Assembly (NCBI GenBank): GCA_029547185.1
Contig: JAKPPU010000004.1
Span: 62,001 to 126,000 of the forward strand
From: Deltaproteobacteria bacterium
Lineage (GTDB): Bacteria > Desulfobacterota > Desulfomonilia > UBA1062
Direction of reading: 5' to 3'
Length of the DNA: 64,000 nucleotides
Part shown: piece after piece, positions 51,320-60,368 of the stretch
How positions within the stretch are numbered: position 1 is the stretch's first letter
How the letters are laid out: each line of letters opens with the position of its first letter
The notes under the pieces: generated by a model
Databases searched by the model: none
The model's input: only the letters and a program-made list of their open reading frames with translations
What the model was told of the DNA's origin: nothing
Made by a program: the position numbers and the translations under genes

Positions 51320-52390
51320 CTACCGGAAGACGGCCGAGGGATCGAAAAGGGCAGAAGCCTCGTCAAAGGTCTGCGGAATCCAGAGCGGACGATCGTCCCT
51401 GTCGATGAGCCTTGCCCTCACACCTTCACGGAAGTCGTGCCTCCCCGTGAGATAGCGCGCCGCCATGAGGTCGGCCTTGTACACATCGTCGATGTCGCGG
51501 TTCTCGTTGTGCCTCAGGAGCGCGAGGGTGAGGACGACCGCCGACGGCGACATCTGGGACAGCCGGTCGAACACCCCTTTGCACAGCTCCTGCTCGATGC
51601 TGCACTGCTTCAGGTCTTCCAGGAGGTCGAGCACGGAAGCCCTGCCGGAAAAATATGTCCGCACCCATGCATCCATATCCGGATGGACTGGGATGTCCTC
51701 GATGAGCACCTTTTTCAGCATGCCTTCGAGAATCTTCCTGCCCTCCTCTTTCTCCGGAGCGATGCCTTCAGCGCCTGCTTCGATGCCCTTGACGACCTCT
51801 CTCAGCCTTTCCGACGGAACGAAGTGGGTCGCGAGGCCGACCCGGACGCACTCGCTGCCTGTCGATTCGTATCCCGTCAGTGCAAGGAATTCGGGATATC
51901 CCGGCGGACACTTGCGGAACAGCCATCCGGTCGCGCCCACATCAGGGAAAAAACCGATGCGGGTCTCGGGCATGGCCATACGCGTCCGCTCGGTGGCGAT
52001 CACCATATCAGATCCGGCGGCAAGCCCGAGGCCTCCGCCCATGGTGATCCCGTCGGCAAGCACGACGAGAGGCTTCTTGAAAGAATGGATCCGCAGATCG
52101 AGGGCATACTCCTCTTCGAAGAACTGCATGGCAGGGGCAAGGGAATCGTCTGCAACCGACCTCGCAATGAGCTTGATGTCCCCCCCTGCACAGAAGCCCC
52201 TCTCTCCGGATCCGTACAGAATGGCGGCCTTCACATCGTCCGCTTTCTCCGCATCGTCGAGGGCTTTCCCGATGATCCGGATCATGTGCACATCAAGGCT
52301 GTTCAATGCCTCCGGACGGTTGAGCACGATGTGCATCACGGAATGCCTGTCAAAGACAATGACCGGATCGTCTGCAGCCAGCATATGCAT
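51320..52390 (-). CDS. Enoyl-CoA hydratase/isomerase-family protein, 3-hydroxyisobutyryl-CoA hydrolase-like
   Basis: A 356-residue crotonase-fold protein, longer than simple hydratases and matching HIBCH-type hydrolases. The crotonase core shows HIVLNRPEALNSLDVHMIRII, GFCAGGDIKLIARSV (oxyanion hole), and KPLVVLADGITMGGGLGLAAGSDMVIATERTRMAMPETRIGFFPDVGATGWL (split). The extra C-terminal helices (LLEDLKQCSIEQELCKGVF...) are also HIBCH-like. It hydrolyses 3-hydroxyisobutyryl-CoA in valine degradation or a related acyl-CoA. A strong GGAGG site precedes ATG 52390. Confidence 0.88.
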   Translation of the reverse strand: MHMLAADDPVIVFDRHSVMHIVLNRPEALNSLDVHMIRIIGKALDDAEKADDVKAAILYGSGERGFCAGGDIKLIARSVADDSLAPAMQFFEEEYALDLRIHSFKKPLVVLADGITMGGGLGLAAGSDMVIATERTRMAMPETRIGFFPDVGATGWLFRKCPPGYPEFLALTGYESTGSECVRVGLATHFVPSERLREVVKGIEAGAEGIAPEKEEGRKILEGMLKKVLIEDIPVHPDMDAWVRTYFSGRASVLDLLEDLKQCSIEQELCKGVFDRLSQMSPSAVVLTLALLRHNENRDIDDVYKADLMAARYLTGRHDFREGVRARLIDRDDRPLWIPQTFDEASALFDPSAVFR

Positions 52391-52533
52391 CCCTTCCCTC
52401 CTGATAAGGTGATATCCTTTAAGATAAACACCATGTCAGGCATTTTCCAGGATAATCCACACGGCCGGAGCAGACGTCGACCTTCCGGATACGCATCCCG
52501 CGCCTGCCCGTCATCCTGCCGAGAGCGGATCAG

Positions 52534-53574
52534 TCAGGAGCGAAAGGATGAAAGCCTCCGGTCCATGATGCTGCGCCACAAAGGGGGAATCACGGCTATG
52601 AGGACCATCCCGGCATAGCCTGTAGGAAGCTGGGGGCTCTCGTCGAAATGTCTGAGAACCTGGTAGCGTCTCCCGGGATAGCTGTGATGATCGGAATGCC
52701 TCTGGAGGTTGAACAGGAAACGGTTCGTAAGGTAGTTGCCCGCATTCCATGAGTGGACAGGACTGACCGGCTCGAAGGTTCCCGGGCTCGTTTCTCTTCT
52801 GATGAGCCCGTAGTGCTCGATGTAATTGACGATCTCCAGGAGCGTGAAGGCGATGAGCCCCTGCACGACGAGGTACACGGCTGCTTCGGTCCCCAGGGAA
52901 ATCCCGAGGGCAAGCACGAGGGCGATCTCCGCCGATCCGTACCTGATCATGCGGTTGTGCAGGCTCCAGACGGGCAGGCCCTTTTTCCCGAGCCTTTCCG
53001 CCTCGATACGCCAGGCGCTCCTGAAGCCTCCGAAGACCGTCCTCGGCCAGAAGGCGTAGAAAGAGTCTCCCAAACGGGCCGTGGCAGGATCACGCGGCGT
53101 CGCCACATGCCGGTGATGGCCGGCTACGTGCTCGATGGCCCAGTGCATGTACCCCACGGTCCAGAGCATGAGCCTCGAGAGGAACGGCTCGAACGAATTG
53201 TTCACCCTGTGCTGCAGCTCATGCGAAACGTTGATGCCCATGATCCCCGATGATATCCCCATCGATGTTATGAAACCGGCGAACTCGATCGGCCAGAGGA
53301 CTTCGTAGGTGACGACGAAAGCGCCCCAGAGCACCAGGGCTATCTGGAGAGGTACGCAGAGCCAGGTCACAAGCCTGAACCGCAGGGCGCTGCTCAGCTT
53401 CCCCTCTTCCTCGGGGGCAGGATTTTTCCGGGAGACGCCGATCGCGATATCCAGAAGGGGTACCACGCCGAACACGAGCACAGGCGTGAGAAACGTGAGC
53501 GCGCCCCCCAGGGAATATCCGAGAACCACACTGAATGGGACGACGAAAATCAGATAATACGGCAGGACGCTCAT
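52534..53574 (-). CDS. alkB: AlkB-type alkane 1-monooxygenase
   Basis: A 346-residue integral membrane di-iron hydroxylase. Six or so membrane segments (e.g. LIFVVPFSVVLGYS, VTWLCVPLQIALVLWG) surround the conserved His motifs: NVSHELQHRV, EHVAGHHRHVATP, NYIEHYGLIRR and NLQRHSDHHSYPG. All eight or more metal-binding His are in place, and LQRHSDHH is the strongest AlkB diagnostic. It uses O2 and rubredoxin electrons to hydroxylate alkanes or fatty acids; the need for O2 is striking beside the anaerobic enzymes in this window. No rubredoxin gene adjoins it. Start ATG 53574. Confidence 0.9.
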   Translation of the reverse strand: MSVLPYYLIFVVPFSVVLGYSLGGALTFLTPVLVFGVVPLLDIAIGVSRKNPAPEEEGKLSSALRFRLVTWLCVPLQIALVLWGAFVVTYEVLWPIEFAGFITSMGISSGIMGINVSHELQHRVNNSFEPFLSRLMLWTVGYMHWAIEHVAGHHRHVATPRDPATARLGDSFYAFWPRTVFGGFRSAWRIEAERLGKKGLPVWSLHNRMIRYGSAEIALVLALGISLGTEAAVYLVVQGLIAFTLLEIVNYIEHYGLIRRETSPGTFEPVSPVHSWNAGNYLTNRFLFNLQRHSDHHSYPGRRYQVLRHFDESPQLPTGYAGMVLIAVIPPLWRSIMDRRLSSFRS

Positions 53575-53753
53575 GGAACCACCCCTCAAAAGGAGTATGT
53601 ATCGTGCACGGTGAGCAATACGGCTTATCCTCTAAGATAATGGTTAAGCCTGCCGCCGGGCGGTTTCAAGCCGGATCAGGCCGCTGCAGACGTGCCCCCG
53701 GTGCAATGCTCTGAGGAAACCGGGGCAGCCGCCCCAAGGGCAACCTTTGCGAC

Positions 53754-55247
53754 CTATCTCGCCTCGACGATCTCGATACCGATCTTGCCCATCAGGTTCA
53801 CCATGGGGACCAGTGATGCGAGTGTCTCGCCCTCCACCAGCTTGATGTGCGTCGCATCCGCAGGCATCTGGTTCAGCGTTGGGTCCACGGTGATCCACTC
53901 TCCCTTGACGAAGCTCTCGGCCCAGGCATGGTAGAGGAATCCCTTGAATTCTTTCGAGTAGACGAGGCCGTTCGCTATGCGAGTGGGAATTCCCAGGCTC
54001 CTGGCCAAGGCGGCATAGAGGTAGGCGTGCCCCTGGCACTCCGCCTTTCTCTTCGAGAGCACGTCGAGGGCCGTAAAGACATCAACGGGCTCCTTGGCGA
54101 TATTCTTCTCCATCCAGTTGAGGACCGCCCGGATCTGCCCGTCCTGAGAGGCCGACCCCGCGGCAATCTCCTTTGCAGTCTTCCGGATCTCCGTGCTGCT
54201 GCTGGGTACGCTGTAGCTCGGCTTGAGATAGATCTCCGGCGCCCGATCCGCCGCCTTGAGGCTGGGGCCCGTTCCCGGAGCCGCCGACCGGATGCGGCAC
54301 GAGATCCTCTTTCCTTCCGGCCTGCACTGCTGGCATGCCCCGTCTGGTATGGATGCGCCCTCCGGCACCCCGTCCAGGAATATCTGCATGTACCTTATCG
54401 AAGACGGGTCGTCTATGGGCGACGTGACCTTGATCAGGCTGAACTCGAGGAGGTTCTCGTTCTTGCTGAGGCTCGACTCGACGAGATAGCGCTTCGCCTG
54501 CTCTTCGTTCTCGATGCCCGATATGAGGACGCCGCCGAGCGCCATCTCGAGGACCGGCAGACCCTTGTCGTCGAGCCAGGTGTTGATCTCCTGGCCCTGG
54601 TAGCGGGTCCTCAACTTGAACGCATTTCCGCTGAAGAGCTCGCTCTTCTGGTACGCGAGGACCTCCTGGGACACCTCGCTTATGCCCTGCACCTCGCTGT
54701 CGTAGATCCTGTACTCGTACCTCCGGCCGATTTCGAGCCCATGGAGCAGCGGGTAGAGGTAGATGGCGCTACCAGGATAGAGCCCGCCCTGCACGTCTGC
54801 CTTTTCCTCGGTGCTCGCGCCCCCGGATGATCTGGCGATTGTGAGGGTCCCTCCATCGAACGATCCCGAGAGCTTGAGCCTGCTTCCGTCGATGTCATAG
54901 TCGTAGGAAAAGCGCTTCAGATTGAGATCCCTGTCCACGAGGTCCCAGGAGATCAGGGAGACCCGCTTGTCCACCATGAGAAAGCGGAAGTGCATGAACG
55001 CCTGGCTTTCGATCTCGAAGTGGCCCTTTACCTGCTTCGAGGGCTTGATGACGAAGTGGGTGAACCCGATCTTGCCGCCGTTGAACACCACGCCTGTCCA
55101 GTACTCACTCACGGGCAGCCTGTCCATGGCATACCGGGGCGGGGTCTCGGGCAGCTCGGCCACATCCTGGAAATACCTGCCCGCGCATCCTTCGAGAAGA
55201 ACGGCGGCACAGATCCCGAGGAGCAGGTATCTCCTGGCCTGATTCAT
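53754..55247 (-). CDS. Transglutaminase-like lipoprotein
   Basis: A 497-residue protein with GAGGCGG before ATG 55247. The signal peptide ends in a lipobox (LLEGCAG). A long beta-rich N-terminal part (YEYRIYDSEVQGISEVSQEV) leads to a C-terminal transglutaminase core with the catalytic triad: Cys in KAECQGHAYLYAALARSLGIPTRIANGLV (split), His in GFLYHAWAESFVKGEW, Asp in ITVDPTLNQMPADATH. A family of papain-fold cysteine proteases and protein cross-linkers. Anchored in the periplasm; substrate unknown. Stand-alone. Confidence 0.87.
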   Translation of the reverse strand: MNQARRYLLLGICAAVLLEGCAGRYFQDVAELPETPPRYAMDRLPVSEYWTGVVFNGGKIGFTHFVIKPSKQVKGHFEIESQAFMHFRFLMVDKRVSLISWDLVDRDLNLKRFSYDYDIDGSRLKLSGSFDGGTLTIARSSGGASTEEKADVQGGLYPGSAIYLYPLLHGLEIGRRYEYRIYDSEVQGISEVSQEVLAYQKSELFSGNAFKLRTRYQGQEINTWLDDKGLPVLEMALGGVLISGIENEEQAKRYLVESSLSKNENLLEFSLIKVTSPIDDPSSIRYMQIFLDGVPEGASIPDGACQQCRPEGKRISCRIRSAAPGTGPSLKAADRAPEIYLKPSYSVPSSSTEIRKTAKEIAAGSASQDGQIRAVLNWMEKNIAKEPVDVFTALDVLSKRKAECQGHAYLYAALARSLGIPTRIANGLVYSKEFKGFLYHAWAESFVKGEWITVDPTLNQMPADATHIKLVEGETLASLVPMVNLMGKIGIEIVEAR

Positions 55248-55601
55248 GAGCCGCCTCTCTGTGAATGGATTCATTGCGCGACCTCGTCCCCGATCCTCCC
55301 GACAATCCCGGCCCGGAGGAGAGACCGGGAAGTCATCCAACAACAGCATCTGGAATCACCTCAAGCGGCAAATCTACCACGATCCCCGGTCCATGGGAAC
55401 AGGGATGTGTGTGCATGTGTCTTCATCGCATAACAGGCCATACGTTTCAAACGGGAACTGACAGAAGGAGCTCCATGGAACGCAACCGGGGCTTCCGGAT
55501 CCTATAGCTGTGCTTGACCTGTGTCCCGAGCCGGTTGAAGATACTCCTCGTGCGGGAGAAGGGAATAAAAGGCAGGGCTTAAACCCTGCCTTTGGTGCGC
55601 T
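55248..55601. other. Intergenic stretch downstream of the transglutaminase promoter
   Basis: Apart from the terminator at 55564-55593 nothing coding is seen. Several plus-strand frames are open but have no start signals or family resemblance. The region would contain the promoter of the minus-strand transglutaminase gene. Confidence 0.4.
55564..55593 (-). terminator. Intrinsic terminator after the DUF2795 gene
   Basis: AAAGGCAGGG and CCCTGCCTTT form a 10-bp stem with a 6-base loop; on the minus strand it is followed by TTTTATTCCC. It starts 9 bases after the DUF2795 stop codon. The stem sequence closely resembles that at 10263. Confidence 0.8.
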
Positions 55602-55796
55602 TTATTGGGTGCATTCGGTAATAGCCTCATCCACCTCCTCCCGTGATCTGAAACGCCGTTTCGGGAGGCGGTTGATAAGGTCGATAATCATGTCGGGCGC
55701 GCGGTTGTCGCGGGCCTTATAGTTCAGGTCATAGAAACTCGCCGGATAGCGGACTCCTTCAATGTATCTCTTGATTTCAGATGGTCTTGTCGGCAT
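55602..55796 (-). CDS. DUF2795 small protein
   Basis: A 64-residue protein starting MPTRPSEIKRYIEGVRYPAS. The motif Y-I-E-G-V-x-Y-P-A-S plus the later DLINRLPKRRFRSREEVDEAI matches the DUF2795 pattern (YPAS...LP.r.f.s..eV). AGGAGG lies 10 bases before the ATG; a longer frame to 55898 runs into the neighbouring gene. DUF2795 proteins are helical and of unknown function. Confidence 0.7.
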   Translation of the reverse strand: MPTRPSEIKRYIEGVRYPASFYDLNYKARDNRAPDMIIDLINRLPKRRFRSREEVDEAITECTQ

Positions 55797-55887
55797 GTCT
55801 TTTAAGCCTCCTTGCTCATTGATGGTATTCACGACCGTCGACGGGCGACGGTTCACCGTATGTATCACGGCCCGTGTACACGCCCTG

Positions 55888-56115
55888 CTACAAGACATTG
55901 CCGATGAGGAAGACCTTCACTGTCTCACGAATCGTCTCAGGCTGGCGGTCTATATGGTTTCTGCATTCGGGGCACAGCCATATAGTGCCGGTGTGGTAAT
56001 GGGTCGCTTTGACATGGCAAGCACCACCGCACAAGTCGCAGGGGTGATCCATGTTCATGAATACCTTACGGCTTTCGAACGGTTTCCGATGTGTTCCGAT
56101 TTCGCTTGCTGTCAT
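55888..56115 (-). CDS. Small zinc-finger-like protein
   Basis: A 75-residue protein with GGAGT before ATG 56115. Cysteines are arranged CDLCGGACHVKATHYH and CPECRNH, giving two metal-binding knuckles as in HNH-like or zinc ribbon proteins. The C-terminal tail is helical (ETIRETVKVFLIG). It lies immediately upstream of the DUF2795 gene on the same strand, sharing the terminator at 55564. No family name could be assigned. Confidence 0.6.
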   Translation of the reverse strand: MTASEIGTHRKPFESRKVFMNMDHPCDLCGGACHVKATHYHTGTIWLCPECRNHIDRQPETIRETVKVFLIGNVL

Positions 56116-56331
56116 TGCTGCACTCCTTATTGCTGTTTAACTGCTTTTTATGAAAGGATTTTTTACCCTTCATATATATGAGATGGCCATCGTCGCAAAA
56201 GGATTCAAAAGCATGTTTCGATGGATTTATCCTTGCCGTATATTCGTTCGTGCCGTCATTGAGAACAGGGGCTGATCAGCTACAATCAAACGTAGGGAGC
56301 GATGGTCATATCGCCGGAGGGATAGCGGAAC

Positions 56332-57012
56332 ATGGCAGATGAAAGGAAAAGAAAGCCGGAAGATATCAGGAGGGACGTGTATTCCCAGCTAGCCTGGGAC
56401 AACCGGGTCGGGCATACGAACATTCTCGTAAAGGTGACCGATGACGGGACGGTGATCCTGTCCGGAATGGTATCCAGCCATAACGACCGCCTCGAAGCCG
56501 AAGAGGATGCCTACGCCGTTTCCGGGGTCAAGAAGGTGGAGAACCGCCTGACCGTCAGCCTGCCCCCGGAATACCCGGTCCCGGGAGACGAAGACATCGC
56601 TGCGCAGATAGTAAATCTGCTGCAGTGGAACCCCACCATCGACGCGTCCCGGATAGAGGTGGTGGTGACGAACGGCATCCTCACCCTCATGGGAAGCGTG
56701 GATTCGGTATGGCAGAAATACCGGGTGGAGCACCTTGCGGAAGACATAGCCGGCGTCATATCGGTGGACAACCGGCTGGGGGTAAAGCCGGTGGGGGAGG
56801 TCTCGGACGAGGACATCCGGAAGGACATCCTCGCAACCCTCGCCAGGAACTCGTTCATCGACGCCTCGAACATCTCCGTCTCGGCTAAGAACGGTGTCGT
56901 GACCCTCAGCGGCGTGGTAGAGAACCATCTGGCGCAGAGCACAGCCATCAACATCGCCTGCAACACGAACGGGGTCATCGACGTCCACGACAACCTGGAA
57001 ATAGCCCAATAG
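56332..57012 (+). CDS. Protein with three BON domains
   Basis: A 226-residue protein built of three tandem ~65-residue BON repeats: residues about 8-75, 82-148 and 155-224. Each shows the pattern of a start helix, VxVxDGxVxLxGxV strand pair and ...GVxxVxNxLxV (e.g. TVILSGMVSSHNDRLEAEEDA and GILTLMGSVDSVWQKYRVEHLA). No signal peptide, so possibly cytosolic, unlike typical periplasmic BON proteins such as OsmY. BON domains bind phospholipid or osmotic-shock ligands. A GC hairpin (ACCGGCC...GGCCGGT, 57086-57105) follows. Confidence 0.9.
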   Translation: MADERKRKPEDIRRDVYSQLAWDNRVGHTNILVKVTDDGTVILSGMVSSHNDRLEAEEDAYAVSGVKKVENRLTVSLPPEYPVPGDEDIAAQIVNLLQWNPTIDASRIEVVVTNGILTLMGSVDSVWQKYRVEHLAEDIAGVISVDNRLGVKPVGEVSDEDIRKDILATLARNSFIDASNISVSAKNGVVTLSGVVENHLAQSTAINIACNTNGVIDVHDNLEIAQ

Positions 57013-57110
57013 CATGCCAAGGGAGATGTCATAGAGCGGCCGGCTCCATCCGGTGTACGCCCTATCTGCGTCGAGGGGGTCCTTTACCGGCCGGAGGCGG
57101 CCGGTCATTA

Positions 57111-57200
57111 TCATCCGCAACAGCGGCAAGAGGCTTTCTTTACGATTTTCAACGCGTTCATCGTATGGTCTGTACCATCATAATACATCGACAATCTCAT
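57111..57200 (-). pseudogene. Truncated universal stress protein (29 codons)
   Basis: An ATG at 57200 with GGAGAGG upstream opens 29 codons, MRLSMYYDGTDHTMNALKIV plus nine, ending in TGA. The first 22 residues match the start of the two intact USP genes downstream (MRLLMFYDGRDHSREALKIVK and MKLLMYYDGKDYMAKTLDAVK). The rest of the gene is gone. A decayed third member of the cluster with its ribosome site intact. Confidence 0.65.
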
Positions 57201-57298
57201 AGTCCTCTCCCCATTCTGCCTTCATGAAGCTGCGTTGTCTTCCCCTAAGCGGAGAACGGCCTTCGCACGCAGCGACGAAGACCGTGAGACAATCCTGC

Positions 57299-57688
57299 TC
57301 ATACAAGGAGCACAGGACACGTGGTCCGCTCGATCACGTGATCGATGAACCAATCATGTCTGTATCGTGCAACCGTGGATTTCTTGTTTGTGCCGATGAT
57401 GATCTCGTCGACCCGGTACTTGCCGGCGACATCGATGATATCATCGCCCGGGTTCCGCCACTTGAGACGGAGGTGGGTGCAGCAGGGAATGTTTTCTTTC
57501 CCCAAGATATCCTTTACGAAACAAAGGTCATTCCGAATCTCATGGATAACCTTCTCTCTCGGCTCGCCCCAACAGTGTATGGACGACAGGACGTGAACCT
57601 TTGCCTTCAGGGCCTTTGCACGGGTCTTTACGATCTTCAGGGCTTCTCTTGAGTGATCTCTGCCATCATAGAACATCAGCAATCTCAT
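57299..57688 (-). CDS. Universal stress protein (UspA family)
   Basis: A 129-residue USP beginning MRLLMFYDGRDHSREALKIVK, with AGGAG 6 bases before ATG 57688. The core alternates strands and helices (VKDILGKENIPCCTHL, GDDIIDVAGKYRVDEIIIGTNKKS). The ATP-binding motif G-x2-G-x9-G[ST] is not present in the usual form (GTNKKSTVAR...), so it may be of the non-ATP-binding UspA group. It is the same length as its neighbour at 57756 and clearly paralogous. Reacts to general stress; exact role unknown. Confidence 0.85.
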   Translation of the reverse strand: MRLLMFYDGRDHSREALKIVKTRAKALKAKVHVLSSIHCWGEPREKVIHEIRNDLCFVKDILGKENIPCCTHLRLKWRNPGDDIIDVAGKYRVDEIIIGTNKKSTVARYRHDWFIDHVIERTTCPVLLV

Positions 57689-57755
57689 GGTCATCTCCTT
57701 ATCCCAAAAGATTTGATCTAAATTCATCAAGTTCTCTTCCGGGAGGATCCTCTGC

Positions 57756-58145
57756 TCACACTATCAAAACCGGACACCTGGCCCTCCTGTTAACACAATT
57801 GATCAACCTGCCCGTTTTGGACTTGCCGGCTTTTAACACCCTGTCGGTTCCGATAATGATCTCATCGACCTGATACTCATTGGCTACGTCGATAATATCC
57901 TCATCCGGGGTGCGGCCCACAACGAGGATGTGCGTATCACAGGGAATATTTTCGCTCTCCAGCGCACTTTTGACGTAATGGAGCCCATTTTCCATCTCGC
58001 AGACAGTGTCCGCACTCAGTCCATCAGGATTCGAATGGGATGACAGGACGTGAACCTTTGCCTTCAGGGCCTTTGCGCGGGCCTTTACGGCATCCAGTGT
58101 CTTTGCCATATAGTCTTTGCCGTCGTAGTACATGAGAAGCTTCAT
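57756..58145 (-). CDS. Universal stress protein (UspA family), tandem paralog
   Basis: A 129-residue USP starting MKLLMYYDGKDYMAKTLDAVK, about as similar to the 57299 gene as expected for a local duplication: shared KARAKALKAKVHVLSS and DIIDVAxxYxVDEIIIGT. The ATP motif is likewise degenerate. It lies 67 bases upstream of the other copy on the same strand, so both may be one transcript. The intergenic region to the kinase (58146-58651) contains no gene. Confidence 0.85.
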   Translation of the reverse strand: MKLLMYYDGKDYMAKTLDAVKARAKALKAKVHVLSSHSNPDGLSADTVCEMENGLHYVKSALESENIPCDTHILVVGRTPDEDIIDVANEYQVDEIIIGTDRVLKAGKSKTGRLINCVNRRARCPVLIV

Positions 58146-58651
58146 AACGCCCTCCTTATCGTTTGTTTTCTCGAAACCGCATCATTGCCGTGTGCGCGGC
58201 AAGCTTGATTTTTTGATCATGGTCCCGAAGAAATAGGTCGGCCCCCTTTAAGGGGACTGCCGACAGCTGATGCGGACTGTAAAGGAAAGATGTAAGTTCG
58301 ACGTTACCGTCGGCTTACATTCATGATAGTGGTGAGATCTTCCACACCTGCAAGGATACTATTACCGATAACCTGTACGTGTAAGTGAACATCTCTTCCA
58401 CCCGCTTTGTATTGTTCGAATCATATATCAAATATTCCCGGGCCGGTCAACGATGGTTCTCGCAAGGGGCAGGGAAATAAAAAGGCTGGACGCAGGCCCC
58501 GCCAACTGTTCACTTTATCGGGTGCATGATCCACTCAAATTTCCGTATAGGTTTGAAGCAGGAGCCGTGATGTGTTATGAATGGTAATTCAATGATTCTC
58601 AATCAGAGATTCGAGCTTTGAAAAGGGACGGGAAAAAGACGGAGCGTTCAT
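58146..58651. other. Intergenic region between USP genes and the kinase
   Basis: No gene. A CCCCCTTTAAGGGG hairpin-like repeat occurs near 58243. At 58517-58545 TGCACCC.ATAAAG on the minus strand echoes the 3' end of the DUF2795 gene (55602 area), perhaps a relic of a duplicated terminator segment. Promoters for both flanking genes should lie here. Confidence 0.35.
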
Positions 58652-60358
58652 ATGCCGGCGAGAGAGACAAGAAGGCAACCTTCCGTGCGTAGCGAAGACA
58701 TCACCAACGGACGCCTCGATTTCTCCCAGCATCTCCTCAGGCATGCAGCCCAGGACAAGCCGAGGATCGATTTTCTCTCCGATGTGCTGATGCTCATTCT
58801 CAGCCACTCCGGTTGCCATGCAGTGGAGATATGGCTGAAGGAAAAGGAGGACACTCTCCGGGGCGAGGCATCGACGGCAAAGCAGGGCATGGGCAGATTC
58901 CTCATCATATCGGACAGCAACCATGACCGCATGTTTGAAAAGGTCTGTGCAGGAGCTCTCACCGGCCTTCTCGTGCCTCATCCGACCTGCAGCACCAGAT
59001 ACGGGAGCATATGGTTCGATGATACCCTTAAGCCCCTTTCCCGGGCCGCGAGACTTGCGGATGATCAGTTGCCTGAAGATGCCTGCATCGGCGGCAGATA
59101 CCGGTCCATTCTTCTGGTACCCTTGAGATTCAGCGAGGAGCACAGCGGCCTTCTCCTGTTCAAGGAGAGAGGCAGAGGCCGGTTCAACGTGGAAAGGATC
59201 GGGTACCTCGAGACCATTGCCGCGAAGTTCGAGCTGGCGCTCCTCCATCAGATCGCGCAGGCAAGGCTGCGAGAGCGTGTAAAGGAGCTCACCTGCCTCT
59301 ACGGCATTGCTCAGACCGCATCGAATCCCGTCCTGTCCTTTGAGCGCAAACTGGAAGTCATCGTCTCGCTGCTCCCCCCGGCATGGCAGTATCCCGATCG
59401 TGCCTGTGCGAGGATCACCATCGACGGGGCTGTCTTTCAGACTCCGGGTTTCAAGGACGGACCGTATCGGCAAAATGCGCCGATATGCATCGGAGGCCGC
59501 CTGAGGGGTACGGTCGAGATCCACTACCGGGACGAAAGACCGTTCCTCCAGAAAAATCCCTTCCTCGACGAGGAGCAGAGCCTCATAGACAATATCGCCG
59601 GGCAGATTGCGCAGATGATCGATTCCAGGGAAACCGAGGCCGTCAAGTCCGAGCTCCGGAGCCAGCTGATCAGGGCCGACCGTCTTGCCGCCATCGGCCA
59701 GCTTGCAGCCGGCGTGGCGCATGAGCTCAATGAGCCTCTGAACACGATCCTCGGCTTTGCGCAGCTCGCTCAGAAGGCGCAAGGCATACCCGAACAGACG
59801 TTTAAGGACATCGGCAAGATCGCCGAAGCATCGCTCCATGCCCGCAACATCATACGGGAGCTCCTGGTCTTTGCCCGTCAGGCCGCGCCGGACAGGGGAC
59901 GGGTGAACATGAACACGATCATCATGGACGAGCTGAACCTCTTCGAAAAGCTCTGCAGCAAATCCAGCGTGGAGCTCAGGCGCATCACCGAGAAGGACCT
60001 CCCGGAGATAACGGCCGACAAATCCCAGATCCTGCAGGTCGTCTCGAACCTGATCGTCAACGCCCTTCAGGCAATGCCCGACGGGGGAGTGCTCACCCTT
60101 GAGACCTCGTATCGTTCCCCATGGGTGTGCCTCATGGTCGAAGACACCGGGATCGGCATGAGCGAGGAGGTGAAGGAAAACATCTTCCTGCCCTTCTTCA
60201 CGACCAAGGATGTCAACCAGGGCACGGGTCTGGGGCTCTCCGTAGTGCATGGAATCGTGTCCTCGCACGGCGGTGAGATCCGCGTCGAAAGCACAGAGGG
60301 AAAAGGGTCGCGATTTCTGGTCACCTTCCCCTCCAGCGAGGACACGTCTGAGAAATGA
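58652..60358 (+). CDS. Cytosolic sensor histidine kinase
   Basis: A 568-residue kinase without membrane segments. Two GAF-like sensory regions (about residues 35-190 and 205-330) precede a coiled-coil-like linker. The DHp helix contains the phosphorylated His357 in GVAHELNEPLNTIL. The HATPase domain shows DKSQILQVVSNLIVNALQAMPDGG (N box), VEDTGIGMSEE (G1) and TKDVNQGTGLGLSVVHGIV (G2/F), all intact. GGAG lies 7 bases before ATG 58652. The gene is followed after 10 bases by an NtrC-type response regulator, its likely partner. GAF domains suggest a small-molecule or redox signal. Confidence 0.95.
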   Translation: MPARETRRQPSVRSEDITNGRLDFSQHLLRHAAQDKPRIDFLSDVLMLILSHSGCHAVEIWLKEKEDTLRGEASTAKQGMGRFLIISDSNHDRMFEKVCAGALTGLLVPHPTCSTRYGSIWFDDTLKPLSRAARLADDQLPEDACIGGRYRSILLVPLRFSEEHSGLLLFKERGRGRFNVERIGYLETIAAKFELALLHQIAQARLRERVKELTCLYGIAQTASNPVLSFERKLEVIVSLLPPAWQYPDRACARITIDGAVFQTPGFKDGPYRQNAPICIGGRLRGTVEIHYRDERPFLQKNPFLDEEQSLIDNIAGQIAQMIDSRETEAVKSELRSQLIRADRLAAIGQLAAGVAHELNEPLNTILGFAQLAQKAQGIPEQTFKDIGKIAEASLHARNIIRELLVFARQAAPDRGRVNMNTIIMDELNLFEKLCSKSSVELRRITEKDLPEITADKSQILQVVSNLIVNALQAMPDGGVLTLETSYRSPWVCLMVEDTGIGMSEEVKENIFLPFFTTKDVNQGTGLGLSVVHGIVSSHGGEIRVESTEGKGSRFLVTFPSSEDTSEK

Positions 60359-60368
60359 GGACCCGAAC

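Noticed and set aside
55265..55507. Plus-strand 80-codon frame upstream of the transglutaminase gene
   Set aside because: Pro/Arg-rich composition typical of spurious frames and no start signal.
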